Below are positions 27,448-39,376 of a DNA stretch of 64,000 nt, one piece after another. Under the pieces are notes generated by a model. That model had not been told where the DNA came from and did no database searches. It saw nothing but the letters and a program-made list of their open reading frames with translations. Made by a program: the position numbers and the translations under genes. The number at the start of each line of letters is the position of its first letter. Within the stretch, counting starts at the first letter, position 1. The DNA comes from Microbacteriaceae bacterium (GTDB taxonomy: Bacteria; Actinomycetota; Actinomycetes; Actinomycetales; Microbacteriaceae). The stretch lies in NCBI GenBank assembly GCA_025464975.1, contig JAODMT010000024.1, positions 372,001 to 436,000 on the forward strand, given 5' to 3'.

Positions 27448-29547
27448 ATGTCACCATCCACGAGGGTCACTCGTGCCGGGAGATCATTCATGGGGGTGAA
27501 GAGCCGCATCGCAGGAGTGACTGTCGCTGCGCTGCTCGCCTCCGCTGCGCTGATCGCGCCGACTACCGCTCGCGCGGCCGAGCCCGCGGTTTCAGCCCGC
27601 CAGTTCGCTCCGGCAAGCGATGCCGCTCCGGCACCGATCGCTGCGACGCCCTACCTTGGCTGGAGCAGCTGGAGCCTGCAATCCACCAATTATCCCGGCG
27701 TAAACGTTGACGGGCCAGGCAGCTGGATCAGCGCGCAACACATCATGGAGCAAGCGGACGCCATGGCCGCGAAACTCAAGTCCTCTGGCTACGAGTATGT
27801 GAACATCGATGCCCTCTGGTCGAACGGAGCAGACCAATACGGTCGCCCGCTCGCGAACGTCACGCGGTTCCCGAACGGCATCGCGCCCGTCGCCGACCAC
27901 GTGCACGGTCTTGGCCTAAAGCTCGGAATTTACGCCGTGGTCGGGCTGGAGATGGACGCCTACCGCAATGGCACAACGCCGATCTATGGAGCGCCCGGTT
28001 GCACGACGAAGGACATTGTCTACCCGGACCTGCGCACCACCAACGGCTGGGACATGTCGTACAAGATCGACTACTCAAACCCCTGCTCCCAACAGTATGC
28101 GAACTCGATCGCAAGTCTGTTCGCCAGTTGGGGCGTCGACTTCGTCAAGATGGACGGTGTTGGGCCCGGCTCATTCAAGGGCGGCCCAAACTATGACAAC
28201 ACCGCGGACATCAAAGCGTGGTCGGGGGCGCTCAAGGCAACCGGGCGCCCCATCCAGTACGTCGTCTCGTGGGCGCTCAGCCACCGGCAGGCCGACGTGT
28301 GGAAGGCCAACACGAACGGGTGGCGCATCGACACCGACGTGGAGTGCTACTGCGGAACGCTCGTGAAATGGGACCAGTCAGTGCGACAGCGCTGGAACGA
28401 CGTGGTGCAGTGGACCGGTGATGCTGCTCCCGGTCACTGGAACAATCTGGACGCTCTTGACGTGGGCAACGGCGCGATGGATGGGCTTACCGATGCCGAA
28501 CGACAAAGCTATGCCACGTTCTGGGCGATCGAAAAGGCGCCGTTGTTTTCGGGCGACGACCTCACCAAGCTCGACGCGTACGGGCTTTCCCTGCTGACCA
28601 ATAGAGACGTCATTGCGATTGACCAGGCCGGGGTGCCGGCGAAGCCGGTCAGCCAGAAGAGCCTGCAGCAGGTGTGGCACACGCCCAATGCCGACGGCTC
28701 GGTGACCGTTGCGTTGTTCAACCTGGGGGACGCACCGGCGCGGGTCACGGCAACACTGTCTGACGTGGGCATTTCGGGTCGCGCCTCGGTGCGGGATGTC
28801 TGGCGCGGCGTTGACACCGGAACGGTTTCTGACACGGTAGGCGCGACGCTCCCAGCGCACGGGTCCCAGCTGCTGACGATAACCCCGGCTAAAGCGAAGG
28901 TCGCGGCGACGCCGACTGACGTGAGAGCGACGGCGGTGACATCCACCTCGGTCGACCTCGCATGGAGCCCATCGACCAGCGCCGGCTCGACCGAATACCG
29001 CGTTTCGGTGAATCACCGAGAGGTCGCTCGCACCACCGGAACCACCGCTACCGTAGGCGGACTTACCGCCGGGAAGCCGTACGAACTAACGGTGACCGCA
29101 GTCGTCGACGGGTCGAAGCAATCCGGCGCGAGCACCCCGCTCTCGCTGACAACCCCGCAGGCCGGACGCGTGCTTTACGAGGCCGAGGCACCAACGAATA
29201 CCCTCGTTGGCACGGCAAGCATCGTTGATTGCGCGAGCTGCTCCGGGGGCAAAAAGGTTGGAAACCTCGGTGGTGACAGTTCGATGACGTTCACGTCGGT
29301 TACTGCTCCGGCGGAGGGGAACTACCTCATGACCATTGCCTACATCGACGGTGACGCGAGCCGCCAGGGGACGTTCACGGTCAACGGAATTCCGCAGTTC
29401 GGGGTGAATTTCTCCGGCTCCAACGACAATGACTGGGGCACTCCGCAGGCTCAAAACATCATGGTTCACCTGAAGGCCGGTGTGAATTCGATCACGATCG
29501 GTCAGCCGAACGAGAGCGTTTCAGACATCGATTCGATCACGGTCTAA
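27448..29547 (+). CDS. Secreted GH27 alpha-galactosidase with fibronectin III and CBM35-like modules
   Basis: This 699-residue exported enzyme has a long signal peptide (about residues 1-44, ending near TTARAAEP). A GH27 barrel spans about 65-350 (YLGWSSWSLQ, YEYVNIDALW). The nucleophile Asp is at about 236 in FVKMDG and the acid/base Asp at about 297 in WRIDTDVE. A Greek-key C-domain, a fibronectin III module (about 488-570, VRATAVTSTSVDLAWSPS) and a C-terminal CBM35-like domain (YEAEAPTN to DIDSITV) follow. It removes alpha-galactosyl or beta-arabinopyranosyl ends from plant glycans. The start is ATG 27448 with GGAGGA upstream. Confidence 0.92.
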   Translation: MSPSTRVTRAGRSFMGVKSRIAGVTVAALLASAALIAPTTARAAEPAVSARQFAPASDAAPAPIAATPYLGWSSWSLQSTNYPGVNVDGPGSWISAQHIMEQADAMAAKLKSSGYEYVNIDALWSNGADQYGRPLANVTRFPNGIAPVADHVHGLGLKLGIYAVVGLEMDAYRNGTTPIYGAPGCTTKDIVYPDLRTTNGWDMSYKIDYSNPCSQQYANSIASLFASWGVDFVKMDGVGPGSFKGGPNYDNTADIKAWSGALKATGRPIQYVVSWALSHRQADVWKANTNGWRIDTDVECYCGTLVKWDQSVRQRWNDVVQWTGDAAPGHWNNLDALDVGNGAMDGLTDAERQSYATFWAIEKAPLFSGDDLTKLDAYGLSLLTNRDVIAIDQAGVPAKPVSQKSLQQVWHTPNADGSVTVALFNLGDAPARVTATLSDVGISGRASVRDVWRGVDTGTVSDTVGATLPAHGSQLLTITPAKAKVAATPTDVRATAVTSTSVDLAWSPSTSAGSTEYRVSVNHREVARTTGTTATVGGLTAGKPYELTVTAVVDGSKQSGASTPLSLTTPQAGRVLYEAEAPTNTLVGTASIVDCASCSGGKKVGNLGGDSSMTFTSVTAPAEGNYLMTIAYIDGDASRQGTFTVNGIPQFGVNFSGSNDNDWGTPQAQNIMVHLKAGVNSITIGQPNESVSDIDSITV

Positions 29548-29571
29548 GAGACCGCTTGAAGCATTGTCGGC

Positions 29572-29616
29572 CCGGGAGGTGGCGGCTCGCGATTGTCGCG
29601 GGGCGGCACCTCCCGG
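29572..29616 (+). terminator. Long stem-loop after the alpha-galactosidase gene
   Basis: CCGGGAGGTG (29572-29581) pairs with its exact complement ending at 29616, and the inner arms continue with few mismatches to a TTG loop. There is no T-tract. It lies in the gap before dnaX and probably separates the two transcripts, in the manner of T-less actinobacterial terminators. Confidence 0.55.
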
Positions 29617-29676
29617 TGCTGGCAGCCTGTGGCGAACACCCCGGGTGACGTCGGTGGCTCCGGGTAGTCTTGGTCC

Positions 29677-31764
29677 GTGGTCACAGCCCTGTATCGCCGT
29701 TACCGGCCAGAGACGTTCGCCGAACTCATCGGACAGTCTCAGGTGACGGATCCGTTGCGCACCGCCCTGCGCAACGATCGGGTCAATCACGCCTACCTGT
29801 TCAGCGGGCCGCGCGGGTGCGGCAAGACCACCTCGGCTCGCATCCTCGCCCGCTGCCTCAACTGCGTCGAGGGCCCGACGGACACCCCGTGTGGCGTGTG
29901 CCCGAGTTGTGTCGAACTCAGCCGGGACGGCGGCGGCTCGATGGATGTCGTGGAGATCGACGCCGCGAGCCACAACGGCGTCGACGACGCTCGCGATATC
30001 CGGGAACGAGCGGTGTTCGCGCCGGCACGGGACCGCTACAAGATCTTCATCCTCGACGAGGCGCACATGGTCACCGCGCAGGGCTTCAACGCGCTGCTCA
30101 AGATCGTGGAGGAGCCGCCGGAGCACGTGAAGTTCATCTTCGCCACGACCGAACCCGAGAAGGTCATCGGCACGATCCGGTCTCGCACCCACCACTATCC
30201 CTTCCGGCTGGTTCCGCCGGCTCAGATGCTCGAATACGTGCAGTCGCTGTGCGCCTCCGAGGGCGTCGAGGTGGAGGCCGGGGTACTTCCGCTCGTCGTT
30301 CGCGCCGGCGGCGGTTCGGTTCGTGACACCCTCTCGCTGCTCGACCAGCTGATCGCCGGCTCCGACGGGCCGTCCGTGCAATACGAACGCGCTGTAGCGC
30401 TGCTCGGCTATACCCATGGCGCGCTGCTCAGCGAGGTCGTCGACGCGCTCGGCGCCCGTGATGCCGCCGCCGCATTCGCTGCCGTCGACCGGGTCATCCA
30501 GACCGGCCAGGATCCCCGTCGTTTCGTCGAAGACCTTCTCGAGCGATTGCGCGATCTCATCATTGTCAGCGCCACCGCGGACGGCGCGGCCGCTGTGCTG
30601 CGTGGTGTGCAGCAGGAGGAACTCGACCGCATGGCCGTGCAGGCCGCCCAGTTCGGTACAGCCGAGCTGTCGCGAGCCGCGGATGTCGCGAACGCGGCAC
30701 TCACGGAGATGACCGGTGCGACCTCTCCCCGGCTGCATCTCGAGTTGATGATCGCCCGGGTGCTGATTCCGGCAAGTGACGAGTCCAACCGCGGCGCCCT
30801 CGCCAGGGTGGAGCGGCTGGAGCGCCGGATCGGGGTAGCGGAGCCGTCGGGTCTCGATACGAGCGCCAGCGAGCAGTCTGTGGGTCGAGTAGCGAGCGCC
30901 AGCGAGCGGTCTGTGGGTCGAGTAGCGAGCGCCAGCGAGCGTATCGAGACCACGCCTGCGGAATCCGCGGGTCTCGATACGCGTCCTCGCGCCATTCAAA
31001 CTGCAGAGCCCTCGGACGCTACTCGACCAGCAGGGCCTTCGGACGCTACTCGACCAGCAGAACCTGTGGGTCGAGTAGCGAGCGCCAGCGAGCAGTCTGT
31101 GGGTCGAGTAGCGAGCGCCAGCGAGCGTATCGAGACCGCACCCGCGGTAGTAACCCTCCAGCAGGTGAAAGACGCCTGGCCGGAGATCCTCGAGGCGGTC
31201 GAGAAGGCCAAGCGCACCGCGTGGATGGTCGTCTTCACCGCCAAGCCGCTCGACCTGCGCGAGGGCACCATCCTCGATTTGTCTTTCGCGAGCCAGGGCG
31301 ACGTCGACGCACTCAAGCAGCGCACCACTCCGGGTGAGGGTGTCGCCGACTACCTCAAACAGGCCGTGTTCGACGTGCTCGGGTTCCGTCCGTTGCTCAC
31401 CGCGCGCGCCGAGAGCGCCCGCCCGGTGCAGCCGGCGGTGCAGCAGGAACGCGTGCAGCAGGAGCCCCCGGAGCCGACCGAGCCCGACATCGAACCCCCC
31501 GTGCCATCCGGAATCACCTGGGAGACGGCGGTCGTCACCGACTCGGAGCCGCAAACGAAGCCGGCACCCGAGGCGCCAAAGGTCGTGGCCCGGAAGGCGG
31601 CGGTCGTACAGCCGGTGGAGCCTCCGGCACCAAAACGCGCTCCGCCCGTCGCGATGGCGAACGGCAAGCAGCGCTACGGCGAGTCCGTGGTGCGGGAAAT
31701 TCTCGGGGCTAGTTTCATCGAGGAGCAGGACGTCGCGCCTCGCGTCGCACCGAGGGAGCTGTAA
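29677..31764 (+). CDS. dnaX: DNA polymerase III subunits gamma and tau
   Basis: This 695-residue clamp-loader ATPase has Walker [10 protein letters not shown] at residues 44-52, a zinc site from Cys60/63/72/75/78, Walker B ILDEAHM and sensor motif [11 protein letters not shown]. The C-terminal tau part contains [19 protein letters not shown]. Between them, residues about 392-487 are an unusual Ser/Glu/Arg-rich linker encoded by repeat elements ([10 protein letters not shown] units). GTG 29677 lies 6 nt after TAGTCT (29665-29670), so it is probably leaderless. No slippery frameshift site was noticed. It is followed 2 nt later by recR. Confidence 0.96.
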   Translation: MVTALYRRYRPETFAELIGQSQVTDPLRTALRNDRVNHAYLFSGPRGCGKTTSARILARCLNCVEGPTDTPCGVCPSCVELSRDGGGSMDVVEIDAASHNGVDDARDIRERAVFAPARDRYKIFILDEAHMVTAQGFNALLKIVEEPPEHVKFIFATTEPEKVIGTIRSRTHHYPFRLVPPAQMLEYVQSLCASEGVEVEAGVLPLVVRAGGGSVRDTLSLLDQLIAGSDGPSVQYERAVALLGYTHGALLSEVVDALGARDAAAAFAAVDRVIQTGQDPRRFVEDLLERLRDLIIVSATADGAAAVLRGVQQEELDRMAVQAAQFGTAELSRAADVANAALTEMTGATSPRLHLELMIARVLIPASDESNRGALARVERLERRIGVAEPSGLDTSASEQSVGRVASASERSVGRVASASERIETTPAESAGLDTRPRAIQTAEPSDATRPAGPSDATRPAEPVGRVASASEQSVGRVASASERIETAPAVVTLQQVKDAWPEILEAVEKAKRTAWMVVFTAKPLDLREGTILDLSFASQGDVDALKQRTTPGEGVADYLKQAVFDVLGFRPLLTARAESARPVQPAVQQERVQQEPPEPTEPDIEPPVPSGITWETAVVTDSEPQTKPAPEAPKVVARKAAVVQPVEPPAPKRAPPVAMANGKQRYGESVVREILGASFIEEQDVAPRVAPREL
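30851..31136 (+). repeat. Inverted/direct repeat cluster translated inside dnaX
   Basis: Four copies of a 28-bp unit (GTGGGTCGAGTAGCGAGCGC plus CAGCGAGC) start at 30880, 30913, 31066 and 31099. Within each pair the spacing is 33 bp, and between pairs it is 153 bp, all multiples of three. GTCTCGATAC at 30851 and 30971 is matched by inverted GTATCGAGAC at 30941 and 31127. Two copies of GGACGCTACTCGACCAG (31014 and 31041) are partial units in the opposite orientation. The whole array is open in the dnaX frame. Confidence 0.93.
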
Positions 31765-31766
31765 CC

Positions 31767-32366
31767 ATGTACGACGGAATAGTTCAGGAACTGATCGACG
31801 AGCTCGGTCGTTTGCCCGGCATCGGGCCGAAGTCTGCCCAGCGCATCGCGTTCCACATTCTGCAGACCGAGACCTTCGACGTCACGCACCTCGCCGAGGT
31901 GCTCATGACCGTGAAGGAGAAGGTGCGCTTTTGCGACATCTGCGGCAACGTCACCGAGCAGGAGCTGTGCAGCATCTGCCGTGACCCGCGCAGGTCGCAG
32001 GCCTCAATCTGCGTCGTCGAAGAGGCGAAGGAGGTCGTGGCGATCGAGCGCACCCGCGAGTTCAAGGGCCTCTACCACGTGCTCGGTGGTGCGATCAGCC
32101 CGATCGACGGCATCGGACCGGACGACCTGCGCATCCGGTCGCTCATGCAGCGACTCTCCGACGGTGTCGTGACCGAACTGATCATCGCCACCGATCCCAA
32201 CGTCGAGGGTGAGGCAACGGCAACGTACCTCTCCCGGCTGCTCATGCACCTCGACCTTCGGGTCACGCGACTGGCCTCCGGTCTCCCGGTCGGCGGCGAC
32301 CTCGAGTATGCCGACGAGGTCACTCTCGGACGGGCATTCGAGGGTCGCCGGCTCGTCGAGCACTAG
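31767..32366 (+). CDS. recR: Recombination protein RecR
   Basis: This 199-residue protein acts with RecF/RecO to load RecA at gaps. It has an N-terminal helix-hairpin-helix ([20 protein letters not shown]), a four-Cys zinc finger ([16 protein letters not shown]), and a Toprim domain ([29 protein letters not shown]). The length is standard. The dnaX stop is 2 nt upstream. The YbaB/EbfC gene that often lies between dnaX and recR is absent here. Confidence 0.97.
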   Translation: MYDGIVQELIDELGRLPGIGPKSAQRIAFHILQTETFDVTHLAEVLMTVKEKVRFCDICGNVTEQELCSICRDPRRSQASICVVEEAKEVVAIERTREFKGLYHVLGGAISPIDGIGPDDLRIRSLMQRLSDGVVTELIIATDPNVEGEATATYLSRLLMHLDLRVTRLASGLPVGGDLEYADEVTLGRAFEGRRLVEH

Positions 32367-32470
32367 CGTCATACGGCGAAGCGGTCCCCGTTCAATCGGT
32401 AGAATCAGAAATTCGGCCGGGAGAAGTGCCGACCACAGGCCGCAGGCCACATCAGTCCCAGGAGAGTTTC

Positions 32471-34818
<2,348 letters not shown>

Positions 34819-34858
34819 ATGGGAAAAACGCCCGGATGAGCCACCGTAAACTGGAATC

Positions 34859-36340
34859 GTGACCGTACCAGGCAAACCCATCGACGTCGCCCTGATCGGC
34901 GGGGGCATCATGAGCGCCACCCTCGGGGCCTTCATCAAGCAACTCCAGCCCGACTGGAGCATCCAGATCTTCGAACGGCTGGCGGATGTCGCCCTCGAGA
35001 GCTCGAACCCCTGGAACAACGCAGGAACGGGCCACTCGGCCCTGTGCGAGCTGAATTACACCCCGGAGAAGTCGGACGGCACGATCGACATCTCCAGCGC
35101 GGTCAAGGTGAACGAACAGTTCCAGGTGTCCCGCCAGTTCTGGTCGTACCTCGTTGCCAAGGACCTGCTTCCCGACCCGCAGGCCTTCATCAATCCGGTG
35201 CCACACATGAGCTTCGTGTGGGGCGAGGAGAACGTCGCCTACCTGCGTAAGCGGCAGGAGGCGCTCAAGGACCACCCGCTGTTTACCGGCATGGAGTTCA
35301 CGGATGACCCGAAGGTCATCCGCTCCTGGGCCCCCGTGATGATCCCCGGACGGGCGAAGAGCCAGCCGATCGCCGCCACCCGAATCGACGTCGGAACGGA
35401 CGTCGATTTTGGGGCGCTCACCCGAGGCCTGCTCGACTACCTCACCGCAAACGGCGCCAGCCTGCTCACCGAACACCGGGTGACCAACCTCACCAGGCAG
35501 AAGGATGGCCTGTGGCGGTTGCACGTCGTGCACGACGTTGGTAGCACGCCGATGGACGTTCGGGCACGGTTCGTGTTCGTCGGTGCCGGCGGCGGCGCCC
35601 TCACCCTGCTGCAGAAGTCGGGAATCAAGGAGGCCAAGGGCTTCGGCGGATTTCCGGTGAGCGGTGAGTTCTTGCGTACCGACAATCCGGAGGTCGTCGC
35701 GCGCCACCGTGCGAAGGTATACGGCAAGGCGTCCGTCGGCTCCCCTCCCATGTCGGTTCCGCACCTCGACACCCGAATCGTCGACGGGCAGTCCAGCCTG
35801 ATGTTCGGTCCGTACGCCGGGTTCAACACCAAGTTCCTCAAGAACGGTTCGTGGTTTGACCTGTTCGCCACCATCCGACTGCACAATCTCGTGCCGATGC
35901 TCGCGGCCGGGGCATCCAACCTGTCACTCGTCAAGTACCTCATCGGGCAGCTCGTCGCAAGCAAGTCGACCAAGTTCGACGCGCTTCGCGAGTTCATGCC
36001 GAACGCGAATCCCAAGGACTGGTACCGCATCACGGCCGGCCAGCGGGTTCAGGTAATCAAGAAGGACAAGGCAAAGGGCGGGGTGCTTCAGTTCGGAACC
36101 GAGGTCGTCGCCGCGGCCGACGGTAGCATCGCGGGGCTGCTCGGGGCCTCCCCGGGGGCCTCCACGGCCGTGCCGATCATGCTTGATGTGCTCGAGCGTT
36201 GCTTCCCGGAGCAGATGGATGCCTGGACGCCGAAGCTTCGCGAAATGGTGCCGTCCTTCGGGAAGAGGCTCAGCGACGACCCGAAACTCGCCGTCCGGAC
36301 CCTCAAGTCGACGCTGAAGGCGCTCGAGATCGCGAAGTAG
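34859..36340 (+). CDS. mqo: Malate:quinone oxidoreductase
   Basis: This 493-residue FAD enzyme oxidises malate to oxaloacetate and passes electrons to membrane quinones, a membrane-linked alternative to NAD-malate dehydrogenase. It has N-terminal FAD-binding [17 protein letters not shown], the family segments [20 protein letters not shown] and [14 protein letters not shown], and C-terminal [23 protein letters not shown] 34859 lies 6 nt after TAAACT (34847-34852), consistent with leaderless translation. It ends 3 nt before the convergent CHAD gene. Confidence 0.96.
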   Translation: MTVPGKPIDVALIGGGIMSATLGAFIKQLQPDWSIQIFERLADVALESSNPWNNAGTGHSALCELNYTPEKSDGTIDISSAVKVNEQFQVSRQFWSYLVAKDLLPDPQAFINPVPHMSFVWGEENVAYLRKRQEALKDHPLFTGMEFTDDPKVIRSWAPVMIPGRAKSQPIAATRIDVGTDVDFGALTRGLLDYLTANGASLLTEHRVTNLTRQKDGLWRLHVVHDVGSTPMDVRARFVFVGAGGGALTLLQKSGIKEAKGFGGFPVSGEFLRTDNPEVVARHRAKVYGKASVGSPPMSVPHLDTRIVDGQSSLMFGPYAGFNTKFLKNGSWFDLFATIRLHNLVPMLAAGASNLSLVKYLIGQLVASKSTKFDALREFMPNANPKDWYRITAGQRVQVIKKDKAKGGVLQFGTEVVAAADGSIAGLLGASPGASTAVPIMLDVLERCFPEQMDAWTPKLREMVPSFGKRLSDDPKLAVRTLKSTLKALEIAK

Positions 36341-36343
36341 CGC

Positions 36344-37939
36344 TCACAGGTTCCTGAACGAGCGGCCGATCTTGCCAATCGCGGTGGAAATGCGCTCGAC
36401 CGCGAGGTTTGCGTCGCGCCCGGACTTGTCGTAGAGCGCGCCGTAGACGAACGTCTTCTCGCCGGCGGCGTGCGCCCTGTTCGACTCGAACATGAGGTGT
36501 TCGGCGAAGAGGATGCCGTCGCGGTGCTCGCCGAGCATGTCCTGCACCCGCTCGGCCCGCCGCGCGAGCCGTCGAACGCTCGACCCGGTCTCCCGCGGAT
36601 TCGCCTCCAGAAGTGCCTCGGCGGTGTAGCGCAGCCGCCGTGCCGCCTTGCGAACCTCGTGGAACTCGGTGAGGTAGTCGCCGGCATCCGCGGTTTTCGG
36701 AAGGTTCTCCGCCCGCTTGACGGTGCGCTTGCTTGCCGTGCGCAGCGCGCGCCGCGCGAGTCGTTCGGAAGGTTCGCCCGCCCGCTTCTCTACCGCCGGT
36801 TCCTGGCTGCGGGGGGCCGTAACAAAGTCATCGAGAGCGTCGAGCAGCCGATAGTACGGCGAACTCGAAAGGTAGGCGATCGCCCGATCCCGAGCCTCGC
36901 CGAAAGCGACGCGGTCGCCCTCGACCAGGCGAGCCGTCGACTCGTCATCGCGCAGTTCCGGCGGAATGCTTTCGAGCTCGTGCTCTGCCGCGGCTGTGCG
37001 CACCTCGAGGTCACGGGCCTCGCCGAGCACCGATCCGAGTCGGCGCAGCCGCTGGCGCAAGTCACCAACGACGGGGCGATCGAATACGTCGGCGAAGGAC
37101 GCGAGCACGCTGCGCAGTCGGCGCACGATTGTGCGCATCGCGTGGATGCTGTCGGGCTCGTCCGCCCGCATCGCGCCGTCTGCGCGTCCCAGCGCCATCA
37201 CGAGCGATCGAACAATCGCGATGGCGAGCCCGAACGCGTCGGGCGCGGCGTCCGAGCGTTCGTCGGGGTCGCTCGGCAGCTCCGCGTTCGTTTGCTCTGG
37301 GTTTCCGAGCGAGTCCCGACCGAGGGTTCGAGCCAGCTTCGACCGGCTCGACGACGCGCTGGCGCCGGCACCGAACAGCCGCTCGTCCACGCGCTCGAGC
37401 AGTCGCATCCGCTGCTCGAAGTTGTCGTCGGTCACCCCGAGCAGTTCGGCTTCCCACTCGCGCCACACCCGCGCGATGCCGGACCGCAGGTCTGTCGCCG
37501 ACACGTCGTCGTCGGCAATCTCCACCGCCGGTTCGTCCTCGTCGTCGAGAAGGGTGCGGATGGTGCGCCGCGTGCGAATGCGCGCAACCGGGCTCAGTTC
37601 GCGGTCGCGCACCTTCGACCGCACCGGGTCGAGCAGTTCGTTCGGCACCGCGCCGATCTGATCCTCGGAGCCCTGCGCGTCCGCGATCGGTGCATGAACC
37701 TCCATGCGTTCGGTCCCGGATGGCAGCTTGAGGTGCCAGCCGGCGTCCTTTCCGCCGGTGCGGCGACGCAGGGTGATGCGTTCCCGCGCGAGATCGTTCG
37801 TGGCGGTATCGAAATAAATTGCCTCGAGCTCCACGGTGTGCGGGCCGTCGACCGTCCCAATTCCGGAGAGGTCCGGCAGCGCGGTGCTCGGCTCCACGTC
37901 GTACTTTCGTTCAATTTCGGTCTGCCTTGTCGGCGTCAT
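36344..37939 (-). CDS. CYTH and CHAD domain protein
   Basis: This 531-residue protein has a CYTH triphosphate-tunnel domain at residues 1-200 (QTEIERKYDV is the EXEXK-like signature; charged beta-strands follow) and a helical CHAD domain at about 250-525, with histidines in IHAMRTIVRRLRS and FHEVRKAARRLRYTAEALL. CHAD domains bind polyphosphate and CYTH domains bind or hydrolyse triphosphates, so a role in polyphosphate metabolism or granule association is inferred. The start is ATG 37939 with GAGGAGGGG upstream. It stands alone. Confidence 0.92.
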   Translation of the reverse strand: MTPTRQTEIERKYDVEPSTALPDLSGIGTVDGPHTVELEAIYFDTATNDLARERITLRRRTGGKDAGWHLKLPSGTERMEVHAPIADAQGSEDQIGAVPNELLDPVRSKVRDRELSPVARIRTRRTIRTLLDDEDEPAVEIADDDVSATDLRSGIARVWREWEAELLGVTDDNFEQRMRLLERVDERLFGAGASASSSRSKLARTLGRDSLGNPEQTNAELPSDPDERSDAAPDAFGLAIAIVRSLVMALGRADGAMRADEPDSIHAMRTIVRRLRSVLASFADVFDRPVVGDLRQRLRRLGSVLGEARDLEVRTAAAEHELESIPPELRDDESTARLVEGDRVAFGEARDRAIAYLSSSPYYRLLDALDDFVTAPRSQEPAVEKRAGEPSERLARRALRTASKRTVKRAENLPKTADAGDYLTEFHEVRKAARRLRYTAEALLEANPRETGSSVRRLARRAERVQDMLGEHRDGILFAEHLMFESNRAHAAGEKTFVYGALYDKSGRDANLAVERISTAIGKIGRSFRNL

Positions 37940-38057
37940 CCGTCCCCTCCTCGGTGGCACGTGGTAGTCCAGCTATAAGTGAAGGCCGGATGGGCCTTTC
38001 GTCGCTAGGGGTTGACCCGATTCCGCCGGCGCAACGCGCACGCCGGTTGACAGACTG

Positions 38058-38073
38058 TCGAACATATGTTCGA
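38058..38073. promoter_or_regulatory. LexA (SOS) box
   Basis: TCGAACATATGTTCGA is a perfect 16-bp palindrome matching the actinobacterial SOS box TCGAAC-N4-GTTCGA. It lies 7 nt upstream of the radical SAM start codon, overlaps a -10-like TATGTT (38065-38070), and follows TTGACA at 38047-38052. LexA bound here would block transcription until DNA damage. Confidence 0.9.
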
Positions 38074-38080
38074 CTAAAGC

Positions 38081-39184
38081 ATGCGGTGGAGCGGCCAGGA
38101 GCTGAAAACGGAGCAGCCCTCGGCGCTGCCCGGTCTCGTAAAGCTCTCCAACCTGGTGCGCAGCGTGCAGACGCCGGAGTTCGCCGGAATCACCTTCCAC
38201 GAGGTTATGGCCAAGAGCGCGCTCAACCACATTCCCGGCCCGAAGACGGCGTTGCCGTTTGGCTGGACGATCAATCCGTACCGGGGATGCAGCCACGCGT
38301 GCGTGTACTGCTTTGCTCGACGCACTCACGAGTACCTCGATCTGGACGCCGGGCGGGACTTCGACAGCCAGATCGTCGTCAAGGTCAATGTCGCCGAGGT
38401 GTTGGCGCGGGAACTGGCGAAGCCGAGCTGGGAACACCAGCCCGTCGCTCTCGGAACCAACACCGACCCGTACCAGCGCGCCGAGGGCCGTTACCGGCTG
38501 ATGCCCGGCATCATCACGGCGCTCGCCGACTCGGGAACTCCGTTCAGCATCCTCACCAAGGGGACACTGTTGCGGCGCGACCTGCCGCTCCTAGCCGAGG
38601 CCAGTCACGCGGTCCCGGTGGATCTCGCCATGTCCATCGCCGTCTTCGATAATGAGCTTCAGCAGTCTGTCGAACCCGGAACTCCCTCCACGGCGGCGCG
38701 ACTCGCGACCGTCGCGGCTGCGATCGAGCATGGGCTGTCTTGTTCGGTGTTCATGATGCCGATTCTGCCGTTCCTCACCGACACGCGTTCCCACCTTGAG
38801 TCGGCGCTCGGCCAGATCAAGGCGTCCGGCGCGACGACGGTGATCTACACCGCCCTGCACCTGCGGCCCGGCGTGAAGGAATGGTTCATGTCGTGGCTCG
38901 AGGCGGAGCATCCCGAGCTTGTGCCGCGGTATCGGCAGATGTATTCGAACGGTGCATCGGCGCCGAAGGACTATCGGCGCTGGCTAGCGGCGAAAATCGA
39001 GCCGCTGATCCGGGCGCACGGCTTGCAGCGGGGGAAAGAGGATGCCGCCACCGGCGCGATCCGCTCCACCGCTCTCGGGCGGGTGGCGGGTCCACCCGCA
39101 ACGGGTCCAACCAACCCCGTTCTGGCCAGCACGGTTCTGGCCAGCACGGTTGCTCCTCGGCAAGATCCGCCCACGCTGTTCTGA
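38081..39184 (+). CDS. Rv2578c-family radical SAM protein, SOS-regulated
   Basis: This 367-residue protein has the radical SAM cluster Cys70/Cys74/Cys77 in YRGCSHACVYCFARR, then TNTDPYQRAEG and ILTKGTLLRRDLPLL, features shared with the SplB-like Rv2578c group. The substrate is unknown; similarity to spore photoproduct lyase suggests nucleic acid repair. A perfect LexA palindrome directly upstream places it in the SOS response. The ATG is within a few nt of the predicted transcription start. The C-terminal tail contains a duplicated 15-bp segment giving VLASTVLASTV. Confidence 0.92.
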   Translation: MRWSGQELKTEQPSALPGLVKLSNLVRSVQTPEFAGITFHEVMAKSALNHIPGPKTALPFGWTINPYRGCSHACVYCFARRTHEYLDLDAGRDFDSQIVVKVNVAEVLARELAKPSWEHQPVALGTNTDPYQRAEGRYRLMPGIITALADSGTPFSILTKGTLLRRDLPLLAEASHAVPVDLAMSIAVFDNELQQSVEPGTPSTAARLATVAAAIEHGLSCSVFMMPILPFLTDTRSHLESALGQIKASGATTVIYTALHLRPGVKEWFMSWLEAEHPELVPRYRQMYSNGASAPKDYRRWLAAKIEPLIRAHGLQRGKEDAATGAIRSTALGRVAGPPATGPTNPVLASTVLASTVAPRQDPPTLF

Positions 39185-39214
39185 CTGCGCAGAGTGCCGC
39201 AGGCACCCGCGAAA

Positions 39215-39252
39215 GTGTGACCGTTCACACCGGCGCGGCCCCCTTATGGGGG
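39215..39252. promoter_or_regulatory. Palindrome and hairpin upstream of the kinase-like gene
   Basis: GTGTGACCGTTCACAC (39215-39230) is an inverted repeat with 6-bp arms and a 4-nt centre. It is followed by CCCCC-TTAT-GGGGG (39239-39252). Either could end the radical SAM transcript or bind a regulator of the downstream trio. The first resembles a CRP-type site but its spacing is 2 nt too short. Confidence 0.35.
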
Positions 39253-39376
39253 TAAACGGGCGCAACTTTGCGCGAAACGGCTGCAATTTCGCACGATTAC
39301 GGCGTCATTAGGGGGCACAACTGCCGTGTTTCCAGTGCGATACTGAGTTTCTGGCCGCGGGTTAAGGGGAATGCGC

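Noticed and set aside
29521-31554. Minus-strand frame of about 677 residues opposite dnaX
   Set aside because: High-GC antisense shadow. It is Arg/Gly-rich with no domain, while the plus strand clearly encodes DnaX.
29677-31764. Programmed frameshift in dnaX producing a separate gamma subunit
   Set aside because: No A-rich slippery run followed by a hairpin was seen at a suitable place.
32367-32470. Lysine riboswitch upstream of lysC
   Set aside because: The gap after recR is only about 100 nt, and no conserved lysine-aptamer elements were seen.
39215-39230. CRP/GlxR-type site TGTGA-N4-TCACA
   Set aside because: The known spacing is six, here four, so it was kept only as an unassigned palindrome.
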